Below are positions 11,412 through 22,505 of a stretch of 64,000 bases of DNA, piece after piece. Under the pieces are notes generated by a model. The model was given only the letters and a program-made list of their open reading frames with translations. It ran no database searches and was not told the origin of the DNA. Each line of letters opens with the position of its first letter. Within the stretch, counting starts at the first letter, position 1. Source of the stretch: Ostrinia nubilalis (taxonomy: Eukaryota > Arthropoda > Insecta > Lepidoptera > Crambidae); the NCBI RefSeq assembly GCF_963855985.1, contig NC_087106.1:8539001-8603000 (forward strand). Direction: 5' to 3'. Made by a program: the position numbers and the translations under genes.

Positions 11412-11490
11412 GATAAAACCAATTTAAGGACGCATCGCATCGCATAAATGATTCTCCTACACAGTGATTCAGGTCAAGATGAGACTGGAC

Positions 11491-11743
11491 AGAGTAAATA
11501 CAAATGAGTAGGTCATTTTCATAGAAACGCACGGGCGCGGTTTGTATGTGAGCGCGCCAACACGTATGCGGCGCGCACGCACACACTGACAAAATTTAGC
11601 GGGGATTAGCAGGGAGCCAGTCGTGGATGCGTCGAATTTTGTCAGTGTGTGCGTGCGCGCCGCATACGTATATTGGCGCGCTCACATACAAACCGCGCTC
11701 GGTGCGTTTCAATGAAGATGACCTACTCATTTGTATTAACTCT
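11491..11743. mobile_element. Foldback MITE with arms of about 100 bp
   Basis: The left arm (AGAGTAAATACAAATGAGTA ... GCGCACGCACACACTGAC) and right arm (GTCAGTGTGTGCGTGCGCG ... ACTCATTTGTATTAACTCT) are long inverted copies around a loop of about 40 bp. GGAC flanks both sides. The 136- and 92-codon ORFs here run through the arms and are artefacts. Confidence 0.75.
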
Positions 11744-12898
11744 GGACTGGACAGGGGTCTACTTTCTGGTGATAACACCATGGAGGTTCATCTAAGCTGT
11801 AAGTATCCAACTTTATCTGGACCAGTAACATTTCAAAAGTTTTCTACGATCAAAAAAAATTTGGAAACTTCTGATCCTACTAAACCTTATTCTCTTGTGC
11901 CTTAAGTGTCAATTTAATTTCAGTTGTGAATAAATACATTCAGGAATATCACAGAGTTATTGCCAATTTGCTTTATTCGTTTCAGTTTGTATAAAAGGGA
12001 ACTTGTGTGGGCGTAAATTCGTAATTGATTTGTCATATTTTATATACGAGTACCTTCTTTAGTAAAACGTATACGTACTCCTTTACATTATGCTGGCTTA
12101 GTATTTGGTTCCCTTTGCAAACGTGATAATTTATGGCAACCCATAAAAGTAATGTAAAGAAAATAAACGTGTGTTTCGGCTGAACTGGGCCATACAAACG
12201 CTGTGGCTTTAATATTGTCGCGGGGCACGGTGAGCCAGTAAACCTGTAACAAATGCCCATGTTGCAGGCACTTTGTGATAACGGATAAAGAATACCACGT
12301 TTGGGTTTGACGCAGACCGTCCCATTCTCATTTCGTCACGAATTCGAAGACCATCCCAATCGCATTCAGTCTCAGTCGCAAAATGGTTACATTTAGATAA
12401 ATTAAAGCATACCATTTTTGAATCAAGGTGACGATTTTGCGAATGGGAAAGCTTAAGCTGATTTTGGGTAATAATTAAAAACTATGAAGACTTCCTTTGA
12501 TCACTGAATGGCTTTTTTTTAAGAAATACATTATATTTCTCTATTTTATTGCCTCTAGCTAAACTATTGAACACTGTATATGAACTGTTGAGCATGGTAT
12601 CAGTCTCTAAAACTACTCTACAATGTTTAAAATTTGTCTAATCAATTGAATCTAGGGTTTTGTTTAGTCAAATGAAATGGAAAAGATAAAAGTGCCAACT
12701 CATTTTTTTCTTCTACAGCCATTTCTAAACGTCAGAACGAAAGGTGAAGATATTACTCATGTATTACTCAAGAAACATAAACTGACTTTGGCATAGTTTC
12801 AGCTCCCATAAAACTTTATCACAGTTCAAGTCTAACATTGTTTATCAAAACTCTTATGTCCCCTGACGTAGCTAGAGCTAGTCTGTTTGGAGCTTACG
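11744..12898. other. Unassigned sequence
   Basis: No recognisable gene. A CG-containing patch at about 12,290-12,400 has no evident domain in either strand. The rest is AT-rich. Confidence 0.4.
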
Positions 12899-13555
12899 AC
12901 ACTTTGCAAAGTGTCGAACGCCGCAAACTCGCTGCGACATCAACATATGAGCTAGGAACTTGCTATTGTGCATTAATAATGGGAGTTTGTCTTGCTTCTT
13001 AGCGTTATAATTACTATTTGTTGTGTTGTTTTGCTTGTAGGTAAAGATAATTAGTTTTATCTTATTATGGCGTATTAAAGAAGATGTATTTTGATTGTTT
13101 TACTAATGAAAGTAAATAGAACTAAAATTTATTAAGGTAGCGCTTCATTCACTTTGAATTTTTCTAAGATGTCTGCGGTATTTCGGACGTGAGTATATCG
13201 CGAAGCTTCTCGAACGCTGCCCAGCCGAGCTGGATTTCACAATTGACCTCTTTCTAGACGTTGAACCTACAGCTACGGCCTACCTAACTGGATTGTTTGT
13301 TCCAGGTATACATCTTCGAGTGTAGTCTCCAACCTTCAGAGGAGTTGGTGCAACACGGACATTTGGCATGTTTTTTTCTTGTCCATGTTTAGTTTAGGTT
13401 TAGCTTCATGTGCTGTCGTCTTATGTCAATTTATTCACAGTCAAAGTTAGTCCTGTACATTTAGTTAAGTGTCCAATCCCGCACATTCACTGCGACATTA
13501 ACACACGAGGAACTTGGTCATCCTGCATTAATAATTTGAGTTGGTCTTGTCTTGT
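12899..13555. repeat. Degraded LINE-associated region with direct repeats
   Basis: A perfect 20-bp palindrome (CGACACTTTGCAAAGTGTCG) begins at 12,899. Two related blocks, about 12,926-12,998 and 13,487-13,555, share CTGCGACAT, AGGAACTTG and GCATTAATAAT in order. They bracket the RTE reverse-transcriptase fragment at 13,170-13,250, so the whole may be one decayed insertion. Confidence 0.4.
13170..13250 (-). pseudogene. RTE-type reverse transcriptase fragment
   Basis: Minus-strand translation gives a short open stretch containing IQLGWAAFEKLRDIL and TSEIPQ. From memory of the family, this resembles the LGWAAF-KL segment just after the reverse transcriptase catalytic core in lepidopteran RTE-type LINEs. 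Stops and frame changes end the similarity on both sides. It is a remnant with no function expected. Confidence 0.6.
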
Positions 13556-14911
13556 GGTACAGCCTGGTTTGCTTGTAATTTGAGCCTGAAAACTACATTA
13601 AACTGCAATGGAATCAAACAGTCAAACAGTTTTCGAGTAAAGTTGGTCCAGTCCTCTTAAATTCTAAAAAAAACTGCGTCATTCATTCATGTTTTATTGT
13701 TGTGTCTCCTTTGTGGAAAACGAATGGGTTAAATCAATTATTTATTTCACTTTATAAAATTAAGTGTATAAATGCCATTTGGCATTAATTTGCCTGCCAA
13801 ACTTTGCTGAAATGATACTTTTTTCGTCAGGAACCTGAGTGACCAGTGTGTAGATTATTATCATATTAAGTCGCTATACATTTTAGTTTAAAACTTTATT
13901 TTTATTATTTAACTTGTTACAACCTTAAGCACAGAATATCAAAAGCGCGTAAAAGGGCCTTTTAAAAGCATTGAGTTATAATGTACTAAGTACTAGAGAA
14001 GACATGTCAACTAGACTGTTTCTGGCACGTAAATAGGTCCACGGACCGAAATTCAATTAGTATGTGCTCAGCGGTTGCTGTGACAACACGCTTGAGTGCA
14101 GTTTTGTTTTTTGAAATATGCCATCCTATAGACGAAAATACTGTTCAAATAACTCCAGATACATATTAAGTAAAAATCAAGGAATGACTTTTTAAGGCCG
14201 GGTAGCAGAGAAAATGGCGAAAATGAGGTTTTCATTTTTGAGGTACTAAACAGTAAAATTAAAGGCTAAGATTTTTATTGGGCATAGTTGAGGATATTTT
14301 CTAGGGCTATTAACGGATGGAAACACGATTTGATGAAGTTGACTCGATAGAATAAATTCCCAAAGTTACCTCTATTCGTTTTCTATTTATGGTTTTATTT
14401 TTAAAATAAGCGATTTGAGATTCTAAATCTTTTACTAAACTAAAGTTCAGAAATAACTTGAGGGCTTTTAACGGATGAAATTTTTATATTGCGTCTTATT
14501 TAGTTACTATGTTAAAAAATGTGGAAAAAATCGTCCATGACGGCTTGGACAATCTCAATCAGTCGCGCGGTGGCGCTTACGGAGGACGGACGCGTGTCAG
14601 TTTTTTGGCCGTGACAGTTCGCGATTTGTCAATATTTTTGACAACGATGACTTTGATGAGTCACAGTATAATAATATCAGTGTTACTGGAGAAAGCTTAA
14701 ATTTTTGATAATTAAGAATTATCAATTTTGTCTACCTATTGAAATTTAAATCGTTCGCATCCTTTTAAACGAAGACTCTACTCATGATACATAGTACATT
14801 CCTCAAATATGTGACAAAACCAATGAGTTAAAATTACATTTTAATAGTACCTACATACAATCGTCTTACACTCTTTAGAAGAGCACACTGACACAAATAA
14901 ATAATAAAAAA
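13251..14911. other. Unassigned sequence
   Basis: No gene was recognised apart from the direct-repeat block noted at 13,487-13,555. A CG-rich patch at 14,565-14,625 lies in a 63-codon ORF without known similarity. Confidence 0.4.
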
Positions 14912-15760
14912 TGCTGTCTAAGGTCTGTAGCTAAAGGTCTAAGCTGTAAGATAGAAGAATCTTCTAAAGCCTGGTCCGTGAGCACGTAGAATCCCGTCCA
15001 ATGACCCCAAGCTACCCATCCTTATCGCTCGCGCGTAATTATGTTGCTGTCGCGACTGTGCGACGGGCGCCCGCAGTGAGTGTGCGAGCGCGACAGCAAC
15101 ATAATTACGCGCGAGCGATAGGGATGGATAGCTTGGGGTCATTGGACGGGATTCTACGTGCTCACGGACCAGGCTTTAGCCAAAAAGATGGCAGATGCAG
15201 CAGATGTCAACGGATTTAAAACTGGAGTTCATATGACTCCTTGTAGACTTGAGTCTCTAGAGCGTCCCTTCCTCCACCATGCGTAAGAATGTTTCAAAAA
15301 TACTGTCTAAGGTCTGTAGCTAAAGGTCTAAGCTGCAAGATAGAAGAATCTTCTAGCCAAAAAGATAGCAGATGCAGCAGATGTCAACGGATTTAAAACT
15401 GGAGTTCATGAGACTCCTTGTAGACTTGAGTGTCTAGAGCGTCCCTTCCTCCACCATGCGTAAGAATGTTTCAAAAATACTGTCTAAGGTCTGTAGCTAA
15501 AGGTCTAAGCTGCAAGATAGAAGAATCTTCTAGCCAAAAAGATGGCAGATGCAGCAGATGTCAACGGATTTAAAACTTGGAGTTCATGTGACTCCTTCTA
15601 GACTTGAGTCTCTAGAGCGTCCCTACCTCCACCATGCGTAAAAGTTTTTCAAAAATACTGTCTAAGGTCTGTAATAAAAGTCTAAGCTGCAATATAGAAG
15701 AATCATTTAGCCAAAAACATGGCAGATGCAGCATATATCAACGGATTTAAGACTGGACTG
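14912..15760 (+). repeat. 177/178-bp tandem array, about 3.6 units
   Basis: Units begin at 14,912, 15,301, 15,478 and 15,656 with TACTGTCTAAGGTCTGTA or a close variant. Each contains AAGATGGCAGATGCAGCAGA, AACGGATTTAAAACTGGAG and CCTCCACCATGCGTAA. Unit 1 is interrupted by a 210-bp MITE (14,967-15,176); allowing for it the period is constant. The last unit is truncated. The organisation is satellite-like and non-coding. Confidence 0.85.
14967..15176. mobile_element. Foldback MITE, TA-flanked, copy 1
   Basis: Ends AAGCCTGGTCCGTGAGCAC and GTGCTCACGGACCAGGCTT are perfect inverted repeats, with TA on each side. Comparison with intact units of the host array shows that one TA existed before insertion, which proves a TA target duplication. 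The arms extend about 95 bp around a short GC-rich loop. Relatives are at 24,745-24,953 and, as one arm, at 54,213-54,265. TA duplication fits Tc1/mariner-type mobilisation (inference). Confidence 0.85.
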
Positions 15761-16392
15761 GCACCACCTTGCAATGTCATCCTCTCATTGTTATCTGTAA
15801 TGTAAATTATTTTTAAAATGTATTTAAAAAATAAAATGTTCGTTTTATTATTTCAATAATCTGACCTCTTTGTTCGCAACTGTACTGACGAAACCTCGAT
15901 ATTATACCTACCGTTCATTTAAGATGGCAAGCCTTATGTATGGAACGGTCGCATTTTAGTAACCTTTATAATTTGGTCGGCTTATAGAAGAATTACTGAT
16001 ATTTTTTTTCAGTTCGATAACTTTCTTATAAGTCGTAATATAAAGCTGAAATTAACAAGATAGCTTATTCAAGGAACATTTTAATTTGTCCATTGTATGC
16101 CATGTTCCCTTGTTATAAGGGAATCTCGTATTCGGCCACGAAAGTAAGACTGTTAAAATAAATTAGATTTCTTGAAATCTCTCTTTTGCGCAAAGCCACA
16201 TCATTTATATTTACTGTGGTTATAAAGGTGTACCAGGGGTACATGCTACACCTTTTTATTCGATTGTAAGAGTACTGGTTTACTCACAAATCCGTTTTTT
16301 CTGATTTTCGAAATCTTTTAATTACACTGGTGTTTATCATTCAAATCAAATTTCTGCGTTGAGCCATTTACGAGATCTGGGACATCACAAAA
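15761..16392. other. Unassigned AT-rich sequence
   Basis: No gene, RNA or repeat boundary was recognised. Confidence 0.4.
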
Positions 16393-16543
16393 CATTACCC
16401 CAGCAAAATTCTAAATAACTTGAGAACCGGAACACGAACAAATTTTGCTATTCGTGGACAAATTACTACGCAACAAGAGCTATCTATCCATGTATTTGGT
16501 TCCGGGATAGAACGACTTTAAAAAAAAATTTGCCAGGGTAATG
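16393..16543. mobile_element. MITE, CATTACCCCAGCAAAAT family, first of two adjacent copies
   Basis: It starts CATTACCCCAGCAAAATT and ends AAATTTGCCAGGGTAATG, an imperfect inverted pair. Internal blocks (GAACAAATTTTGCTATT, GGACAAATT) recur in order in the next copy. Confidence 0.65.
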
Positions 16544-16550
16544 TTTGAAA

Positions 16551-16719
16551 CGTTACCCCAGCAAAATCTGTTTTTTCCTAATAACTTTAAAACATTAAAA
16601 CTATAATTTGAACGAATTTTGCTATTATTGGACAAATTTCTGCTCACGATTGACTAATTATCTACTATACTCTCGACTCTCTAAAGCACAACATTTATAA
16701 AAATTTTGCTGCGGTAATG
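16551..16719. mobile_element. MITE, CATTACCCCAGCAAAAT family, second copy
   Basis: It starts CGTTACCCCAGCAAAATC and ends AAAATTTTGCTGCGGTAATG. It lies in the same orientation as the first copy, separated by 7 bp (TTTGAAA). This is a tandem pair rather than a nested pair. Confidence 0.65.
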
Positions 16720-18510
16720 CACTCCAGGTAACCGTGTGTGATGCTCATTGCTCATAGTGATTTTCGATACAGAGCCCCGTACATACGTTATACATAAATT
16801 ATGGAAAGAAAACACCCAGACCAATACAAACAAATATGTATGCAATTTTAGTATGATATTTTTATTTATTAATAAACAAAAAAACAACAAAATTGATGCG
16901 TGTACTGATTAATGTAATTAACCACATGCAAAGCTTTGTGAATTGCAACAACTATAATTTATTATCCAAGCTCTAAATAATCGCTACTACGAGTAACTGA
17001 ACATAAAATGTTGTTCCAATCGCTCAAGCTCCCGAGGATCTACCGATAGGTCGGGTGACGTAATCTTGAAATTCTTTTAGCCGGCGCGGAACTTCCGGAA
17101 GGTCGGGTGACGCCACGCCTCTTTGAACCGTGTTTACTTTGGCAGTTATATTCTATATTTATTCGATTCTAAAATATATTCCCAAAAATTTTGAAAGTTG
17201 TTTTAATTTGTATCACTTGGATATGATTTGTATTAGAAAGTGCTGTGAGTGTGATGCTTGAACGGAAGGAATTCAACCTAACCTAAGCAACTGCGTATTT
17301 CTAAACTGCGTATTTCTATACTGTGTAGCCGCGAGAGCTCTTTGGCGCGCTGTCTTCGGCGAAGTATTGCGCGCGCAGATTTTGACAGCGCGAAATACCT
17401 ACTTTAGCAGAAATACCAAGCCTTAACATTAAGTTGTACATTTGGATTACGGGTGGGCTCACACAATAGTCGTGCGGCATCATGGATCAAACTTGTTTGA
17501 ATCTCACTGCTGTTGTTCGTATGCGACTGGTTAGTTAGTAAATCACCCTAATTATTGACACCTAGCCCACGAGATAGGCTAAAATTATAATAATTGTACA
17601 GTGTGTCTGGTCACCAGTGTCCGACCCGTTAGGGCGCAGTAATATGATCAATTTAATCGACAAATCCAGTATTAAAAAATTACAGCTATTTTAATTTTTT
17701 TAGTTTCTGAGTCCGGATGGATTCATTTATTTCGTTTCACAATGTCTATGATGAGGCGACCGCAGGAACGTCACTATTCGTGCAATCCTATCAATGAAGT
17801 ACGACATTTTCTGGTGCAGAATTTATCGCCATAAATTATGAAACTTGATAGTCATGGATTTGACTGACAGCTGTCCGTCAAATTCCCGCCCCGCACCCCG
17901 CACTGTACATATTTTGTTCGCGATGTCTGTTCTATACGTAGTAATATTACTTCAATGTTTAAAAGCCTGTTTGCAACATTTGAGTTTTTTCACAGTACAA
18001 TCGCGGACAAAATCACAACTCCCATTAGCCTAGTTACCGATCAATTGCGAACAAAGCACATTAGACGAAACCTCTTGACCTTGGCATCTTACTACCCTCT
18101 GAATACGAGCGACTTTGGCAGTGTATCACTTACGCTGCAGTTCAAAAGTTACACCCATCATAACAGCGTCACGTCAAGCTAAAAACTAAGATCTTACGTA
18201 GTTGTAATAGGGTCGGTTTTCCAACAAGAATGTATGGTCTGACGTTACCCCAGTGTATTCAGAACTAATTTTGTTGACGTGATAGGAAGTCAGATGCATT
18301 GTTACACTGTAGGACAGTGCACTTTGGAAGTGATGTCAAGTTGTTCACCTATGAAAGTTTGGTAAGTTTCAGGAGTATTAATTTCAAAGTAGCCTTCTGA
18401 TATAGTAGGCAATATTCCTGTTAGGTTTAAGAACACTTATAAACTAGTGTTTAATATTCATCAGTCCATCTATTTGTTTCTTTATGATGTTTTAAACTTG
18501 AACAAAATCT
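16720..18510. other. Unassigned sequence with GC-rich patches
   Basis: No gene is supported. Two GGTCGGGTGACG blocks lie at about 17,051 and 17,102, and a GCGCGC-rich patch at 17,340-17,395. At 18,200-18,260 a segment (GTAATAGGGTCGG, CAACAAGAATGTA) resembles 54,600-54,640. These look like remnants of small repeats. Confidence 0.4.
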
Positions 18511-18839
18511 ACGAGATCGAATCAGAAAAGAGGAGATCCGTAAAAGAAGTAAAGTCACTGACATAGTCCGACTGATTAGCAAGCTGAAACTGAATGGGCA
18601 GGGCACATAGTACGCAGAACTGACGGCCGATGGGGCAGCAAGGTTCTGGAGTGGAGGCCGCGTACCCGAAAACGCAACGTGGGACGTCCACCCACAAGGT
18701 GGACCGACTTTCTCATAAAGGCAGCAGGAAGGTGCTGGATGCAGGCCGCTACCAACCGGACAATGTGAACGTCATTGGAGGAGGCCTATGTTCAGCAGTG
18801 GACGTCCTGTGGCTGTAACGATGATGATGATGATGATGA
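18511..18839 (+). mobile_element. RTE-type LINE 3' end, ATG-tail subfamily, longer copy
   Basis: About 330 bp of the terminal coding and 3' region: GATCGAATCAGAAAAGAGGA, GGGCAGGGCACATAGTACGC, CTGACGGCCGATGGGGCAGC, GATGCAGGCCGCTACCAACC and AGGCCTATGTTCAGCAGTGG, ending in a (GAT)n run at 18,821-18,838. The coding frame is broken. It is a 5'-truncated dead copy of the type seen at 52,911. Confidence 0.85.
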
Positions 18840-19089
18840 AACCAACCAACCAAATTGAAAGGACTAACTTTTGTCTCAAAATAAATTAAAGAAGATTCAT
18901 GCAGGTTTCTATGGGAATCTCATAACTAATTGTGAAGCTAATAGAGAAAGTGCTAAATCCCATGTTGATGAAAGTCAGTAGCTGCTATTCTTTTTAAAAA
19001 GAATACAATTTGTAATGCACAAATTACTAATAGTCCCGTTAGCGTCTCTTGGTAAGCTAATTAATTATGCTTGTGTTACGAGTGGACTC

Positions 19090-19180
19090 ACCACAATAGT
19101 CGAGGCAGCGAGATTCGAACCCGCGTTCCTCGGATGTCGAGTCGGCCGGTCCGACCCCTTCACCGTTCGGCTATCGTGGC
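19090..19180 (-). repeat. tRNA-like SINE head
   Basis: The minus strand folds as a tRNA-like unit. GCCACGA can pair with TTGTGGT as a 7-bp acceptor stem. TAGCCGAACGGTGAAGG resembles an A box and GGTTCGAATCT a B box. At about 91 nt, with an anticodon loop lacking U33, it is not a credible functional tRNA. A tRNA-derived SINE is the likeliest reading; the body and tail are not delimited. Confidence 0.5.
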
Positions 19181-19192
19181 TTCTAAATTCTA

Positions 19193-19513
19193 ATCCCATC
19201 AAAAACAATACTTGTCAAAAAAACCAAGTCTCGCAACTCAGTTGTTCTACGGTAAAAAGTTGTGAGATCCATGTAATACCAAGTCCAGGCCAGGAAATCT
19301 TTAACGTTTTACATAAATATATTGACTTGGCCATCGCACTAAATAATTTAATTTACACGTGTTTTCATGCGATGGCCAAGTCAATATATTTATGTAAAAC
19401 GTTAAAGATTTCCTGGCCTGGACTTGGTATTACATGGATCTCACAACTTTTTACCGTAGAACAACTGAGTTGCGAGACTTGGTTTTTTTGACAAGTATTG
19501 TTTTTGATGGGAT
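19193..19513. mobile_element. 321-bp foldback element with near-perfect arms
   Basis: The arms, about 145 bp each, begin ATCCCATCAAAAACAATACT and end in its complement at 19,513. They meet at a loop of about 30 bp (CACTAAATAATTTAATTTAC). By eye the arms match almost base for base. A transcript through it would form a long hairpin. The 158-codon ORF crossing it is an artefact of the palindrome. Confidence 0.85.
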
Positions 19514-20248
19514 CTCATTTCTTTTTGTATTTTGTAGACAGCAGTTATGTATCTAGAAAACTGGACCGAAATTGAAAAATTTTACTCGACTTGGCGGTTG
19601 CACTACCGTGCCCCCAAATATTTTAGTTTTTCCTTGATTCATACACCAAACACTACTTATATTCCAAATTTGAAGCTTCTAGGTCTGCTAAAAGTGCCTT
19701 AGAATTTTGATGATCGGTGAGTCAGTGAGTGACAAAATTAAGTAACTTTGACCCGTTATAATTCTTAAACTACTGGTTCAAATTGAATGAAATTTTAAAT
19801 ATACCGTGTCTTTACAATGCCTGCATAGCTAATGAAAATTCAGCCTTCTAGTTTTATCCACAACGAAGTTACAGGCGGTCGAAAATGGCCTGAATTGCTT
19901 CGAGAAAAGGATGGTACGGCCGTGCCGCTTTTTTGCTCGACTTGGTGGGGGCACTGCCGTGCCCCCAGATTTAATTATGAACCGAATGTTTTGTAAAAAC
20001 AACTTCCAATATGCTTTTTGGAATGAGCAATGGAATGAGCCAATAGGAAGTTACTAATAAAACAGAACCATAAACAAACATAAATGCTGATAATGCTTAA
20101 TTAAGTGATGTTTATTTCCCATACAAACACACAACACAATCACTAATGGCGTATCGCTGTAACAGCTTATGCGATCAGTAGCCATGTAATCCATTACAGG
20201 GTTGCCATAACATAAATATAAATAAACGATGTTAATATGGCAATCCGA
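19514..20248. other. Unassigned sequence
   Basis: A near-duplicate pair, CTCGACTTGGCGGTTGCACT near 19,587 and CTCGACTTGGTGGGGGCACT near 19,938, both followed by CCGTGCCCCCA, brackets about 340 bp. This suggests a degenerate repeat. No gene was seen. Confidence 0.4.
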
Positions 20249-20507
20249 ATACTAATATGAGAAACGCGGAAGTTTGTATGTTTGTTACTCTTTCACGTAA
20301 AAACTATTGAACGCATTTTCATGAAACTTTGCGTTATTATTGTTTAAACATCAGAATAATATATTATGGCGGTATGCTTTAATCAATCCCAATTCAAATC
20401 CGTTCGTCAACTGTCAAAATTTAATCTGTTTTTGGTCAAAATATCCTCGGTTTTATGCTCAGTGACAAATTGAATTTTACATGGGTGAAGCCGCGAGCAC
20501 AGGGTAG
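20249..20507 (+). mobile_element. Helitron-like element, diverged copy
   Basis: ATACTAATATGAGAAACGCG, CTCTTTCACGTAAAAACTA, ATGGGTGAAGCCGCGAGC and a terminal GTAGT match the layout of 8,087-8,292. About 90 bp of unrelated sequence lies between ATAATATATTATGG and CAGTGACAAATTG. The copy is older than the others. Confidence 0.55.
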
Positions 20508-20940
20508 TATTTAAAATTTTAAAGGTAGGTAGGTATATCGTGGAATTATGAAATCTGAAAATGTTGATGAAGTAAGGATTACATTAATTTAATACACGTT
20601 AACTGAAAGAGGATTTAAATAATACGTTGGACTTTAATTTACATGGTTCAATTAAGCGACGATTTCGCCAAATTAATACTTGATTAAGTTAATATTGTCC
20701 TTACAAAATTTTGTTTGCAACAGAAATTATAAAAGTATTTTATTTTTTGCTTTTATAATGAGCTTGTGCACGTCCCAGTGAAAGCCTACTAGTTACTGTT
20801 TTGGGATCGAGAAAATAAATAATGTGTCCAAGTACCTACTGAAGAAGCTATTCAAGAAACTCTACTACCTAATTATATTAGGACTGAAAGACCCGTCATT
20901 CGTAATGTCGTAGTTTTATGATTGCAATAGTAAGCTACTT
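20508..20940. other. Unassigned AT-rich sequence
   Basis: Nothing was recognised. Confidence 0.4.
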
Positions 20941-21302
20941 GTCGCATACTATGGGCCTCATAAGAAGGCTCACGGTCACCCAAAGGGCGATGGTGCGTGC
21001 TATGCTCGGAGTTTCCCTACGTGATTGAATCAGAAATGAGGAGATCCGTAGGAGAACCAGAATGACTGACATAGCTCGTAGAACTGATGGCCGCTGGGGC
21101 AGGAAAGTTCTTGAATGGCGACCACCAGCCCGAAGACGTAGCGTGGGCAGGCCTCCCACTAGGCAGACCGACGATCTGGTGAGGGTCGCGGGAGGTGCCT
21201 GGATGCGAGCGACGCAGGACCGGTCTTTGTGGAAATCCTTGAGGGAAGGCCTTTGTCCAGCAGTGGACGTCTTTCGGCTGAAACGAACGAACGAACGAAC
21301 GA
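20941..21302 (+). pseudogene. RTE-type LINE ORF2 C-terminus and 3' tail
   Basis: The plus strand reads LTVTQRAMVRAMLGVSLRD, a stop, then RNEEIRRRTRMTDIA, RRTDGRWGRKVLEWRP, GRPPTRQTDDLVRVAG and WMRATQDRSLWKSLREGL, ending AVDVFRLK before GAAC repeats (21,279-21,301). From knowledge of lepidopteran endonuclease-reverse transcriptase proteins, this is the extreme C-terminus of an RTE-clade ORF2. An in-frame stop interrupts it, and the block normally lying between DIA and RRTDG is absent. It is 5'-truncated and non-functional. This is the best-preserved copy in the window. Confidence 0.8.
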
Positions 21303-21934
21303 GGATTGCAATATTTTGGCAGCAACTTCAACCTATAATTCTTGAGTCAGTTCGTGGCACATTTGTAAACAACAATTATGAAACTACCCACCCTATTAAT
21401 CGCAAGTGTTCCACATATTTTACAAACATCAGAAGCATAAATCTTTTTGAAAAATGCAAACTAAATAATCTAGTATCAACACTGCACCATATTTTGTTAG
21501 ATCGGAGCATTCGTCTGGAAATGTGAAATATTTTCGCTGAGTCGCAAAGGAAGGAGTACAGTCTTTCCACAATGTCACATTCTATTTTCAACCTTAAAAC
21601 TATTGGAGTAAAGAAGCAATAAGATTGGAGAGACTGTACCTACTACGGAACCGGTGTCAAAGACTCGAAGTTGGAGGGAAATACAGACGCAAGCAAGTCA
21701 AAGTAAAAACAGTGGCCTTATGTGCCTGGTAATAGAGGCGGGTTTGCAACAAAAATGCATAGCTTCAAGTGCTTTCTGTACAAAACGGTGTGCGACGTTA
21801 TCGTTGTCAAATTACCGGGCTGGGTTCCGCGACTCAGGAAGGAATCTTTCAAATATAAAGTGTAATGTAGAAAACTTCATTAAGCATCGAATTTAGGTCA
21901 CAGTATATCGAGTTTCCTTGCTATAGTTTCAATA
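21303..21934. other. Unassigned sequence
   Basis: ORFs of 71-80 codons without similarity I can recognise. At 21,730-21,795 a segment (GGTTTGCAACAAAAATGCAT) resembles pieces at 18,205 and 54,610. Confidence 0.4.
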
Positions 21935-22096
21935 TACTGAACTGTTCAATCCATGACATTGACAGCGGGGTGCGGGGCGCCACCGTCAATACCGGATCGC
22001 TGGTTCCGATTTTTGCCATGTTGGAAACCATATAGTTGAACGATGGTAGCGCCCCCCTGTCATTGAGTTTGGTGGGAAAGTTCAGTGTAGGTCATC
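21935..22096 (-). mobile_element. MITE with imperfect inverted ends
   Basis: TGAACTGTTCAATCCATGAC and the GTGGGAAAGTTCAGTG end form an imperfect inverted pair around GACAGCGGGGTGCGGGGCGC and GGTAGCGCCCCCCTGTCA. The same family in inverse orientation lies at 8,862-9,000. Confidence 0.55.
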
Positions 22097-22317
22097 TATA
22101 TTCGAGGTTTTTCTCAAAGACTTGTTTGGTTCAGTCTGCGTCAAATACATAGTTCGTGACAACCAAAGTAGCCAAAAAGTTCGCAACACGTCTTTGTTAC
22201 AATTTGGAATAAGGTTGTGTTGTTTACTTTTTGGTCACAGGGTGTCATGAATACAATGCCATCAAACATACAAAAAGATTCGAGCTTCAATATGTGAAAA
22301 AAAATAGTTCAAAAATC

Positions 22318-22505
22318 AAAATCAAAATCAAAATTTTCTTTATTTGTTTAGACTAATTAAATTAGTACTTGCAAATCGTCAAATGCTCTTAGGGAGCTGA
22401 TACATGTCTCATTCTTTTTTTGCCCTACCAGCGCTTCGAGACAAACATTTGGCAAGTGCTGAGAAGAAGCGCCGCAACAAACTCAGTCACCACTGTCTGC
22501 CGGTT
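22318..22505 (+). repeat. Dispersed repeat, AGTGCTGAGAAGAAGCGC family, copy 1
   Basis: CAAATCGTCAAATGCTCT, TACCAGCGCTTCGAGACA and GTGCTGAGAAGAAGCGCCGC are shared in order with 28,870-29,010. An AATCAAAATC run precedes it. It is probably part of a LINE or SINE 3' region; the parent is unresolved. Confidence 0.6.

Noticed and set aside
11182..11592. 136-codon minus-strand ORF
   Set aside because: It crosses the 141-bp repeat, the 128-bp unit remnant and one arm of a foldback MITE, so it is a mosaic of repeats.
19090..19180. Class II (long variable arm) tRNA gene
   Set aside because: The acceptor stem pairs, but the anticodon loop lacks U33 and the middle does not fold convincingly.
19015..19491. 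158-codon plus-strand ORF
   Set aside because: It runs through the tRNA-like unit and the 321-bp palindrome; both arms translate only because stops are sparse there. No domain.
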